DNA from: UBA1381 sp964399965 | GTDB lineage: Bacteria > Bacillota > Clostridia > UBA1381 | NCBI GenBank assembly: GCA_964399965.1 | Contig: CAYNRX010000061.1 | Span: forward strand, 1-5,152 | Direction of reading: 5' to 3' | DNA: 5,152 nucleotides | Part shown: positions 1-5,152 of the stretch, one piece after another | How positions within the stretch are numbered: position 1 is the stretch's first letter | Layout: the number at the start of each line of letters is the position of its first letter | Notes under the pieces: generated by a model | What the model was told of the DNA's origin: nothing | What the model saw: only the letters and a program-made list of their open reading frames with translations | Databases searched by the model: none | Program-made: the position numbers and the translations under genes

Positions 1-1
1 T

Positions 2-20
2 TCGAGGGTTTCACCCTCGA
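2..20 (-). terminator. Second hairpin downstream of fcl, at window edge
   Basis: TCGAGGGT at 2-9 pairs perfectly with ACCCTCGA at 13-20 around a three-base loop. On the minus strand this follows the first fcl hairpin. Any U-tract would lie beyond the left edge, so terminator status cannot be confirmed here. Confidence 0.45.
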
Positions 21-38
21 GCTCCCCAGAATAAGGAA

Positions 39-72
39 ATAATTGCAAAACGCTGCCGCGTTTCGCAATTAT
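39..72 (-). terminator. Hairpin downstream of fcl, probable terminator with weak U-tract
   Basis: A 14-bp stem (39-52 with 59-72, six-base loop) lies about 40 bases past the fcl stop. As minus-strand RNA the single A/C mismatch of the plus strand becomes a G-U wobble, so the stem is fully paired, favouring function on the fcl transcript. The following TTCCTTATT is only a modest U-tract, so it may serve partly as a 3' stabiliser. Confidence 0.55.
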
Positions 73-113
73 CTAATGATTTCTCCCGGGAAAGACGCGC
101 GGCCTTTTCCGCT

Positions 114-1058
114 TTACCGTTCAGCCCTCATGGGATTATTCAGAAAATCCTCATATGACAGGCGAATGCCGTCCTCCAGCTCCGTTTTATACGTCCAGCC
201 GAGGGCTGTGGCCTTTGACACGTCCAAGAGCTTCCTGGGCGTACCGTTGGGCTTTGTGGTATCCCACTCTATCCTTCCGGTATATCCTACCACCTTTGCC
301 ACCAGCTCCGTCAGCTCCTTTATCGTCAGCTCCTTGCCGGTGCCGGCGTTTACCGTTTCGTTGCCGCTGTAATTATTCATCAGGAATACGCAGAGGTTTG
401 CCAGGTCGTCCACGTACAGAAATTCACGCAGCGGAGAGCCGTCTCCCCAGCAGGTGACCGTATCCCTGCCCTCCTCCTTGGCCTCGTGGAAGCGGCGGAT
501 CAGGGCCGGCAGCACGTGGCTGTGGGTAGGATGATAGTTATCGTTGGGACCGTAAAGGTTGGTCGGCATAACGCTGATGTAGTCGGTCCCGTACTGGCGG
601 TTTAGAAACTCACAATATTTGAGCCCGGAAATTTTCGCCAATGCGTAGGCCTCGTTCGTCTTTTCCAATTCCCCCGTAAGCAGGCAGCTCTCCTTCATCG
701 GCTGGGGAGCCATGCGGGGATAGATGCATGAGGAGCCGAGAAATTCCAGCTTTTTACAGCCGTTTTTCCATGCGCTGTGTATCACGTTCATCTCCAGTAT
801 CATGTTTTCGTACATGAAATCGGCAAGGGCGGATTCGTTGGCTACGATCCCGCCTACCTTGGCGGCGGCCAGGAAAACGTACTCCGGCTTTTCCTCGGCA
901 AAAAATCTCTCCACATCGTCCTGCCTTGTAAGGTCAAGCTCCTTATGCGTCCTGGTGATGATATTGGTATAGCCCTGACGCTCCAGCTCCCGCACGATCG
1001 CCGAGCCTACCATTCCCCGGTGGCCGGCCACGTATATCTTAGCGTTTTTCTCCATCAT
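114..1058 (-). CDS. fcl: GDP-L-fucose synthase (GDP-4-keto-6-deoxymannose 3,5-epimerase-4-reductase)
   Basis: This cytoplasmic SDR-family enzyme epimerises GDP-4-keto-6-deoxymannose at C3 and C5, then reduces C4 with NADPH to give GDP-L-fucose. The 314-residue protein is of usual length. It shows the nucleotide-binding motif GHRGMVG at residues 12-18, the GSSCIYP motif at 108-114, the YALAK catalytic motif (Tyr138, Lys142) and the segment SVMPTNLYGPNDNYHP at about 162-177. By alignment from memory with the E. coli enzyme (Ser107, Cys109, Tyr136, Lys140, His179), the equivalents Ser109, Cys111, Tyr138, Lys142 and His181 are all present, so it should be active. The ATG at 1058 is chosen over the adjacent ATG at 1055 because it lies 11 bases from an AAGGAGG site at 1070-1076 inside the end of gmd. 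The two genes are three bases apart and probably translationally coupled. The synonym wcaG is also used. Confidence 0.96.
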   Translation of the reverse strand: MMEKNAKIYVAGHRGMVGSAIVRELERQGYTNIITRTHKELDLTRQDDVERFFAEEKPEYVFLAAAKVGGIVANESALADFMYENMILEMNVIHSAWKNGCKKLEFLGSSCIYPRMAPQPMKESCLLTGELEKTNEAYALAKISGLKYCEFLNRQYGTDYISVMPTNLYGPNDNYHPTHSHVLPALIRRFHEAKEEGRDTVTCWGDGSPLREFLYVDDLANLCVFLMNNYSGNETVNAGTGKELTIKELTELVAKVVGYTGRIEWDTTKPNGTPRKLLDVSKATALGWTYKTELEDGIRLSYEDFLNNPMRAER

Positions 1059-1061
1059 GAT

Positions 1062-2108
1062 TTACTGCGCCTCCTTCACGGCTTTTTCGCGCTTTGCCAG
1101 CATTCTGTCATGCTCGGCCATTATCCTGACCAGTTCTTCGTAGCTGGTCTTTTGCGGATCCCAGCCGAGAACGGTCTTTGCCTTAGTGGGATCGCCCCAG
1201 AGGTTGTCCACATCGGTAGGGCGGAACCACTGCGGATTAACGCACACCAGCATTTTGCCGGTCTCAGCATCGTAGCCCTTCTCATCAAGACCTGTACCCT
1301 CCCAGCGGATGGTTATGCCGTTGGCGGCAAAGGCCTTTTCCGTGAAATCGCGCACGGTATGCTGCACGCCGGTAGCGATGACGAAATCCTCCGGCTTATC
1401 CTGCTGCATGATCAGCCACATGCATTCCACATAATCCTTGGCGTAGCCCCAGTCGCGCAGGGAATCCATGTTACCCAGCTCCAGATGATCCTTCAAGCCC
1501 TCGGCGATGCGCCCGGCGGCCAGGGTGATCTTTCTCGTCACAAAATTTTCGCCGCGCCGCTCCGATTCGTGGTTAAAGAGTATCCCGTTCACCGCAAACA
1601 TCCCGTAGGCCTCGCGGTACTCCTTTGTTATCCAAAAGCCGTACTGCTTGGCCACGGCGTAAGGCGAATAGGGATGGAACGGCGTCGTCTCCCTCTGCGG
1701 CACCTCCTCCACCTTGCCGTAAAGCTCGGATGTGGAGGCCTGGTATACCCTGGTCTTTTTTACGAGGCCAAGTATCCTCACCGCTTCCAGGATGCGAAGA
1801 ACACCCAGGGCGTCCACATCGCCGGAATACTCCGGCACATCGAAGGACACCTGTACATGGCTCTGGGCGGCCAGGTTGTATATCTCATCCGGCTGTACGA
1901 TATTGATGATGCGGATAAGGGAAGAGGAATCCGACAAATCTCCGTCATGAAGCGTGATCTTATCCTTAATATGATCAATACGCGCTGTGTTTGATATTGA
2001 TGCGCGTCTTGTTATGCCGTGTACCTCATATCCTTTTTCCAACAGAAACTCTGCCAGATAGGAACCGTCCTGTCCGGTGATCCCCGTTATCAGTGCAACT
2101 TTGCTCAT
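1062..2108 (-). CDS. gmd: GDP-mannose 4,6-dehydratase
   Basis: This enzyme converts GDP-D-mannose to GDP-4-keto-6-deoxy-D-mannose using tightly bound NADP+, the first committed step to GDP-L-fucose. The 348-residue protein is of normal family length. The N-terminal Rossmann motif TGITGQDG is at residues 8-15, STSELYG at 125-131 supplies the catalytic Thr126 and Glu128, and YAVAK at 150-154 supplies Tyr150 and Lys154. The substrate-region motif reads NHESERRGENFVTRKI at 179-194; the better-known form has ESPRRG, so residue 183 is Glu rather than Pro, which I regard as lineage variation. SLRDWGYAKDYVE at 216-228 is also typical. The ATG at 2108 has a GGAGGAG site nine bases upstream. The downstream neighbour is fcl, which completes the pathway. 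A terminator upstream separates gmd from the AraC-type gene, so it is probably transcribed from its own promoter. Confidence 0.97.
   Translation of the reverse strand: MSKVALITGITGQDGSYLAEFLLEKGYEVHGITRRASISNTARIDHIKDKITLHDGDLSDSSSLIRIINIVQPDEIYNLAAQSHVQVSFDVPEYSGDVDALGVLRILEAVRILGLVKKTRVYQASTSELYGKVEEVPQRETTPFHPYSPYAVAKQYGFWITKEYREAYGMFAVNGILFNHESERRGENFVTRKITLAAGRIAEGLKDHLELGNMDSLRDWGYAKDYVECMWLIMQQDKPEDFVIATGVQHTVRDFTEKAFAANGITIRWEGTGLDEKGYDAETGKMLVCVNPQWFRPTDVDNLWGDPTKAKTVLGWDPQKTSYEELVRIMAEHDRMLAKREKAVKEAQ
1070..1076 (-). promoter_or_regulatory. Ribosome binding site of fcl within the gmd 3' end
   Basis: AAGGAGG lies inside the last codons of gmd, 11 bases before the ATG at 1058 and 14 before the ATG at 1055. 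It supports the first ATG and coupling of fcl translation to gmd. Confidence 0.8.
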
Positions 2109-2117
2109 GGTAATTTA

Positions 2118-2124
2118 CTCCTCC
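2118..2124 (-). promoter_or_regulatory. Ribosome binding site of gmd
   Basis: GGAGGAG on the minus strand lies nine bases before the ATG at 2108, an ideal spacing that confirms this start. Confidence 0.8.
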
Positions 2125-2145
2125 GTTTTTGTCAGAATGATAATT

Positions 2146-2161
2146 GTGAAATCGATTTTAC
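2146..2161. promoter_or_regulatory. Near-perfect 16-bp palindrome over the gmd -10 region, possible operator
   Basis: GTGAAATCGATTTTAC is a palindrome with one mismatched pair, built on the perfect core AAATCGATTT. It overlaps the candidate gmd -10 and predicted start of transcription, where a repressor would act. No known binding motif is claimed. The regulator encoded immediately upstream is one candidate partner. Confidence 0.35.
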
Positions 2162-2163
2162 CA
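2155..2163 (-). promoter_or_regulatory. Candidate extended -10 promoter of gmd-fcl
   Basis: The minus strand reads TGGTAAAAT, an extended -10 (TGN followed by TAAAAT, five of six to consensus). The start of transcription would be near 2148 and the leader about 40 bases. The sequence 17 bases upstream (TTCCGC) is a poor -35, which is tolerated with an extended -10. A promoter is expected here because the AraC terminator lies just upstream. Confidence 0.45.
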
Positions 2164-2187
2164 CGGAAAACGCCGCGGCGGAATGAT

Positions 2188-2235
2188 AAAAAACAAAAAA
2201 CGCTTGCACAATAGTGGGTATCGTGCAAGCGTTTT
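2188..2235 (-). terminator. Intrinsic terminator of the AraC-family gene
   Basis: A perfect 13-bp stem (AAAACGCTTGCAC at 2197-2209 pairing with GTGCAAGCGTTTT at 2223-2235) with a 13-base loop begins five bases after the AraC stop codon. On the minus strand the stem is followed by TTTTTTGTTTTTT at 2188-2200. This is a textbook rho-independent terminator for minus-strand transcription and separates the regulator from gmd. Confidence 0.9.
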
Positions 2236-2239
2236 GTAT

Positions 2240-3121
2240 TCATTTGTCGCTTCCGCGCCAGCTGGAGCGGAATTGCGAGGGGCTTACGCCCTCGATTTTT
2301 TTGAACAAACGGCTCAGGTAGGGCGGCTCTATATGAAGCTCCGCCGCCAGGGCTTCTATGGTCTTATCCGTAAAGCGCAGCTGCTGCTTTACATAGGTGA
2401 TGCGCACCTGATTCAAATAGGCATTGACGGTAGAGCCGTAGCGGTCTTTGAAAAGCTCCTGCAGGTAATATTTATTTATATAAAACCGGGCCGCAAGCGC
2501 ATTTAATGTTATCCTATCAGTGAAATTTTCATCGAGATATTCCTTGACCAGCTGGATATCCACCGCCGCTTCCGAAAGACGGGAGCCGCCGGGCGGATCG
2601 TCCCAGGCGTCCTCCATAAGCAGCGTCAAAAGCGAGGAGAGCTTTTCGTTGATACGCATATCCCGGACGTAGTCGGCAGAACCCGCGGTATCGTACAATT
2701 CCTGCAGGATGGCACGGTAGGAGGATAAACGCTGTGTTTTAAATACCGGTTTGCCGCCGCGCTGCCGGTACTTCTGATATACGGCGTTCATATTGGGGCC
2801 GTAGAAGTGGCACCATTGCAGGGACCAGAGGTCGGGGCCTGTGCTATGGCTGTACGCACTTTTACAATTTATAAAGACGCAATCGCCCGTTCCCAAGCTG
2901 TAGCTTTCCCCCTTGTAATCGAGCTGCCCCGAACCGGACAACACGATGAAGAACAGGTAAGAATTAAGCCCTTCCCTTTCGTTTTTGTGCGGATGCAGGG
3001 CCTGGAGAGTCCCGGTCTCCTGGAGGTGGATAAGGCCCGAGCGGGCAAACGGCGAGGGAGTGTAGATGATCCGGTCGGAGGACACGGTATTGGCGTCGCC
3101 AAAGAGACTTTTTTTATCCAT
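2240..3121 (-). CDS. AraC-family transcriptional regulator with N-terminal cupin sensor
   Basis: This is a soluble DNA-binding regulator of 293 residues, typical of two-domain AraC proteins. Residues about 25-110 resemble the AraC-type cupin ligand-binding domain (SGLIHLQETGTLQALHPHK, then FFIVLSGSGQLDYKGESYSL and GDCVFINC). Residues about 188-289 form the C-terminal double helix-turn-helix: the first around 204-228 (ITLNALAARFYINKYYLQEL) and the second around 254-285 (TIEALAAELHIEPPYLSRLF, followed by GVSPSQFR). The frame stays open to an ATG at 3223, but that codon lies upstream of a near-consensus promoter at 3159-3187, so the ATG at 3121 with a strong purine-rich ribosome binding site is the better start. 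The effector is unknown; domains of this kind often sense sugars. The gene lies upstream of gmd but has its own terminator. Control of gmd-fcl is plausible by position only. Confidence 0.93.
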   Translation of the reverse strand: MDKKSLFGDANTVSSDRIIYTPSPFARSGLIHLQETGTLQALHPHKNEREGLNSYLFFIVLSGSGQLDYKGESYSLGTGDCVFINCKSAYSHSTGPDLWSLQWCHFYGPNMNAVYQKYRQRGGKPVFKTQRLSSYRAILQELYDTAGSADYVRDMRINEKLSSLLTLLMEDAWDDPPGGSRLSEAAVDIQLVKEYLDENFTDRITLNALAARFYINKYYLQELFKDRYGSTVNAYLNQVRITYVKQQLRFTDKTIEALAAELHIEPPYLSRLFKKIEGVSPSQFRSSWRGSDK

Positions 3122-3126
3122 AGCCG

Positions 3127-3136
3127 CTCCCCTCCC
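3127..3136 (-). promoter_or_regulatory. Ribosome binding site fixing the AraC start
   Basis: The minus strand reads GGGAGGGGAG ending five bases before the ATG at 3121; its GGGAGG part is nine bases from that ATG. No comparable site precedes the longer in-frame ATG at 3223, so this purine run decides the start. Confidence 0.75.
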
Positions 3137-3158
3137 TGTGCATGGTGCTTGTATCTCA

Positions 3159-3187
3159 AATATACCATAATATGGGGGATATGTCAA
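3159..3187 (-). promoter_or_regulatory. Sigma-A type promoter of the AraC-family gene
   Basis: Reading the minus strand, a perfect -35 TTGACA (3182-3187) is followed after exactly 17 bases by TATATT (3159-3164), preceded by TGG so that it also forms an extended -10. Transcription should start near 3152, giving a leader of roughly 30 bases before the ATG at 3121. This placement excludes the in-frame ATG at 3223 as the start. Confidence 0.85.
3165..3175. promoter_or_regulatory. Palindrome in the AraC promoter spacer, possible operator
   Basis: CCATAATATGG is a perfect 5-1-5 inverted repeat that sits between the -35 and -10 hexamers of the AraC-type gene. A protein bound here would block RNA polymerase, so it could be an operator. 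The arms are short and AT-rich, so chance is a real alternative. AraC proteins more often bind direct repeats, so a different repressor is also possible. Confidence 0.3.
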
Positions 3188-3386
3188 GAGCTTTTTTGGG
3201 GGCGTATCCGGTTCTGTTATCATGGAAGCCGAAGGTGTCGGCTACAGCGGCCATGAAATTCTGCATGATTTGAACTTAATGATAATTAAGGTCTTTTCTT
3301 AACAATGGCAATTGGCTCTTCTATGATTTCTACTTTCATTTTAATCTAAATAATTGATTTAAAGAAATGATCGGAGCACAGGATTC
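3188..3386. other. Intergenic stretch between the DUF1919 gene and the AraC promoter; no convincing gene
   Basis: No well-supported gene lies here. The left part (to about 3260) is GC-rich like the downstream genes and the right part is AT-rich like the DUF1919 gene. Only very short open frames are present: minus-strand 3286-3339 encoding MKVEIIEEPIAIVKKRP, minus-strand 3156-3266 (36 codons), and plus-strand 3222-3302 (26 codons). None has a ribosome binding site. A weak hairpin, CTTAAT-GATA-ATTAAG at 3275-3290, lies downstream of the DUF1919 stop but has no good U-tract on the minus strand. These may be decayed gene ends, but that is only an impression. Confidence 0.5.
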
Positions 3387-4067
3387 TTACTTTCGCGTCC
3401 CGTGGCGATTGAGCCACTCAACAAAATCAAACATTATTTCGTAATATTTCCTTCCGAATCTATCACACTCGGATGTGATGTCCGGACGAACCATACCCCT
3501 CTCATCAAGATGCCATATATTATGATCAAGTTTGATACAATTTTCTTCATTAAAATCACCATAAGTAAAAACCACTGACGGATATTTACATTGTACGATT
3601 CTATGGATTAATTCCGGTCGTTCATGGCAGTTCCATGAATTACCTATCACATAAACATTATCAAAATTCACTCTCCTACGACGCGTTTCCCATTTTTGTA
3701 TAGCCTCCAAACAATTTTTATAATGCAAAGCACAAACCTCAATATCACCTATTTTGATCTTAGGATATTTTATTTTCGAATTAATTGGATCCACATAGCA
3801 ATCCGTAAGTGGTTCTGCCGGAAGACCCATATAATACTCCAAATTCTCAATTAATTTTACAAAATTCTCATCTTCAATAAACATATTTATTGTTGGAGAC
3901 ATAAAAGGAAGGCCAAGTGCATTGTATATCACCCCTCCCACACAATTTTGAGCGATTAAAGTAAATTCTTTATTCTTATTTTTCATCCTGTATTTTTGGT
4001 TAATAATTCTTCGTGCTATTTTCATAAAGCTTTTTTCAAACAAATTTTTATTCTTCCCTTGGGCCAT
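3387..4067 (-). CDS. DUF1919 family protein, polysaccharide-locus associated
   Basis: This 226-residue protein matches what I know of the DUF1919 family, which is found in capsule and exopolysaccharide clusters but has no reaction that I can state. Recognisable blocks are FTLIAQNCVGG at residues 35-45, LGLPFMSPTINMF at 51-63, YPKIKIGDIEVCALHY at 101-116, and WETRRRRVNFDNVYVIG at 126-142. The later part (RPELIHRIVQCKYPSVVFTYG) is less conserved in my memory. There is a basic N-terminal tail of about 30 residues, and no signal peptide or membrane helix, so it is probably cytoplasmic. The ATG at 4067 has an AAGGAG site at 4082-4087, a rather long 14 bases away; no better start is visible. The gene is AT-rich like the flippase fragment upstream and unlike the genes downstream. 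A role in modifying or assembling the glycan is inferred from context only. Confidence 0.85.
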   Translation of the reverse strand: MAQGKNKNLFEKSFMKIARRIINQKYRMKNKNKEFTLIAQNCVGGVIYNALGLPFMSPTINMFIEDENFVKLIENLEYYMGLPAEPLTDCYVDPINSKIKYPKIKIGDIEVCALHYKNCLEAIQKWETRRRRVNFDNVYVIGNSWNCHERPELIHRIVQCKYPSVVFTYGDFNEENCIKLDHNIWHLDERGMVRPDITSECDRFGRKYYEIMFDFVEWLNRHGTRK

Positions 4068-4081
4068 AATTGTTTCAACGA

Positions 4082-4087
4082 CTCCTT
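4082..4087 (-). promoter_or_regulatory. Probable ribosome binding site of the DUF1919 gene
   Basis: AAGGAG on the minus strand lies 14 bases upstream of the ATG at 4067. The spacing is longer than usual, but no other start codon lies closer in frame. Confidence 0.5.
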
Positions 4088-4165
4088 TTTTTAATTCTTG
4101 AGTTTAAAAATATATCCTCAGCATCAATCGGTGATACTGTAAAACAACATTGATTATTTTCAATA

Positions 4166-5098
4166 TTATCTTTTCAACAATGATGTAAAAATTCTATATT
4201 CTCTACTAATGAAAAGAGCTATCAAATATAAAACACCAAGATAAAGACACTTTACAAATCCAGATAAAATCAAACCTGTAAAATGGAATGGATACATTTT
4301 CACTGCAATAATCATAATAACCAGAATGAAAACTTCCGGAAGCATTTCTTTAATAAAATTCATCATTTTATATTTAAATCCAAACTTTATCAACATAGTA
4401 AAAGCTGTTGCAAAATGACATAAATAAGCTATTGCCACGCAAAAAGAAAGTGCTTGAATGCTCTTTCCCACAAATACTCCTACAACAATCGCTATAATGG
4501 TTATACCTGTATTAATACAGCTGTTTTTGAAAAGTAGTTTTGTATTTCCAAGTGCCTGAAAGATAGAACCAGCACTGGAATTTATCATCTGCGGAATAAT
4601 AGCAATCGAAAGAAGTTGAAAGCAAATCACTGACTGACTCCAATTCGGTCCATAAAAAATTACAATCAATTCATCAGCCGCAAGGAAACATACCGGTGCT
4701 ACATATAGCCCGATGCAAGCAAGCAGCCGAATAACTTTCATATACTTTTTAAAAATAACATTAAACTGCTTTTGGTAGTCAGATAAGATAGGATGTAAAA
4801 CCGGAGAAACGACGCCTGTTAAATTATTCACAGGATAAAGCATCAATGTATAAGCTTTATTATAGTATCCCAATTCTGCATTACCCATAAATTTTCCGGT
4901 TAGCAGATTGTCAAGATTACGTGAAAAATAGTTGACCATATTAAATGCAAATTGATATCCAGAATAATTTGATACCTTTTTAATACTTGTCATTGAAAAC
5001 TTAAAACGGAATTTTGGTTTTGTAGTAGCATAATTCCATACAAATGTAAAAAATGCCGTCAAAATCGACTGAATTGCAAGAGCATAATATCTAAGGCC
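4166..5098 (-). pseudogene. 5'-truncated Wzx-type polysaccharide flippase (MOP superfamily), C-terminal part
   Basis: About 310 residues of a membrane protein of the MOP exporter superfamily remain, against about 470-500 in a full Wzx/PST flippase that moves lipid-linked repeat units across the membrane. The segment NLDNLLTGKFMGNAELGYYNKAY is a strong hallmark of this family, followed by several hydrophobic helices and a basic C-terminus ending SLLKR. The family-like sequence begins with GLRYYALAIQS, whose Gly codon is at 5096-5098. Upstream the frame reads unfamiliar residues (KLNLQKKFRTP) and hits a TAG at 5132-5134. A TTG at 5060-5062 and an ATG at 4991-4993 could be used formally, but neither has a ribosome binding site and both would omit the first five or so helices. 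I therefore read it as a broken gene. It could instead be a short protein or a sequencing/assembly artefact. Confidence 0.8.
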
Positions 5099-5152
5099 GG
5101 GCGTGCGAAATTTTTTCTGTAAATTAAGCTTCTATGGTAAAATTATATTTTT
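5099..5152. other. Unrecognised sequence abutting the truncated flippase
   Basis: This stretch does not encode flippase-like sequence in the flippase frame and carries an in-frame TAG at 5132-5134. It is AT-rich apart from a short GC-rich patch (GGCCGGGCGTGCG) at 5096-5108, followed by a T-run at 5111-5116. Two imperfect direct copies, GTAAATTA and GTAAAATTA, lie within it at about 5119-5126 and 5137-5145. It could be the end of an insertion sequence, a recombination joint or a contig edge; I cannot name an element from what is visible. Confidence 0.4.

Noticed and set aside
777..1994. 405-codon open frame on the plus strand opposite fcl and gmd
   Set aside because: It runs antisense across two genes with clear catalytic motifs, spans their junction, and its translation has no recognisable domain. 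It is a by-product of GC-rich codon use on the other strand.
2171..2180. CGCCGCGGCG perfect palindrome upstream of gmd
   Set aside because: It is a short GC-only palindrome upstream of the candidate -10 with no obvious partner; chance is sufficient explanation.
2134..2183. Alternative gmd promoter using TATCAT as -10
   Set aside because: The bases 17-18 upstream do not resemble a -35 and there is no extended -10, unlike the TGGTAAAAT site.
2240..3223. Longer version of the AraC protein beginning at the ATG at 3223
   Set aside because: That ATG lies upstream of the promoter at 3159-3187, lacks a ribosome binding site, and its extra 34 residues are proline-rich and unlike AraC N-termini.
2807..3256. 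149-codon plus-strand open frame opposite the AraC gene
   Set aside because: It is antisense to the cupin domain and has no ribosome binding site or recognisable protein sequence.
4166..5062. Intact small membrane protein starting at TTG 5062
   Set aside because: There is no ribosome binding site, the start falls within a transmembrane helix, and flippase-like sequence continues upstream of it to 5098, so truncation of a longer gene fits better.
1..5152. CRISPR array, tRNA, rRNA, riboswitch or toxin-antitoxin pair
   Set aside because: I looked for regularly spaced repeats, tRNA cloverleaf signals, long structured leaders and paired small genes and found none that I can support.

Overview
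This 5.15 kb window looks like the edge of a surface-polysaccharide (capsule or exopolysaccharide) locus. The host is probably a low- to mid-GC anaerobic Firmicute, possibly a gut Clostridia/Lachnospiraceae-type organism. The supporting signs are strong AAGGAGG-type ribosome binding sites, a TTGACA/TATATT promoter, intrinsic terminators with U-tracts, and a two-domain AraC regulator of a kind common in Clostridia and Bacillota. The taxonomic placement is inference. All genes I can support lie on the minus strand, so in transcription order the window reads from right to left.

Region by region, in transcription order. (1) 5099-5152 is unrecognised sequence carrying a stop codon in the frame of the next gene. 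(2) 4166-5098 is the C-terminal ~310 residues of a Wzx-type polysaccharide flippase; its N-terminal portion is absent and no credible start remains. (3) 3387-4067 is an intact DUF1919 protein, a poorly characterised family seen in polysaccharide loci. (4) 3122-3386 is a non-coding or remnant stretch that holds the AraC promoter and a compositional step. (5) 2240-3121 is an AraC-family regulator with its own promoter, ribosome binding site and intrinsic terminator. (6) 1062-2108 is gmd, GDP-mannose 4,6-dehydratase. (7) 114-1058 is fcl (wcaG), GDP-L-fucose synthase, three bases after gmd. (8) 1-113 holds two hairpins that probably end the gmd-fcl transcript.

How the parts fit together: Gmd and Fcl together convert GDP-mannose to GDP-L-fucose in the cytoplasm, supplying activated fucose for glycosyltransferases of the polysaccharide pathway. 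A flippase of the Wzx type would export lipid-linked repeat units, but this copy appears broken. The DUF1919 protein has no established reaction that I can name. The AraC regulator sits directly upstream of gmd but is separated from it by a terminator, and gmd has a candidate promoter of its own with a palindrome over the -10. The regulator may therefore control gmd-fcl, but nothing in the sequence proves it.

The window is mosaic. The gmd, fcl and araC-type genes are a little over half G+C by eye, while the DUF1919 gene and flippase fragment are about one third G+C. The switch falls near 3255-3275. I do not see a clearly new biological system here. The most informative oddities are the flippase truncation junction, the composition boundary, the DUF1919 protein and two operator-like palindromes.
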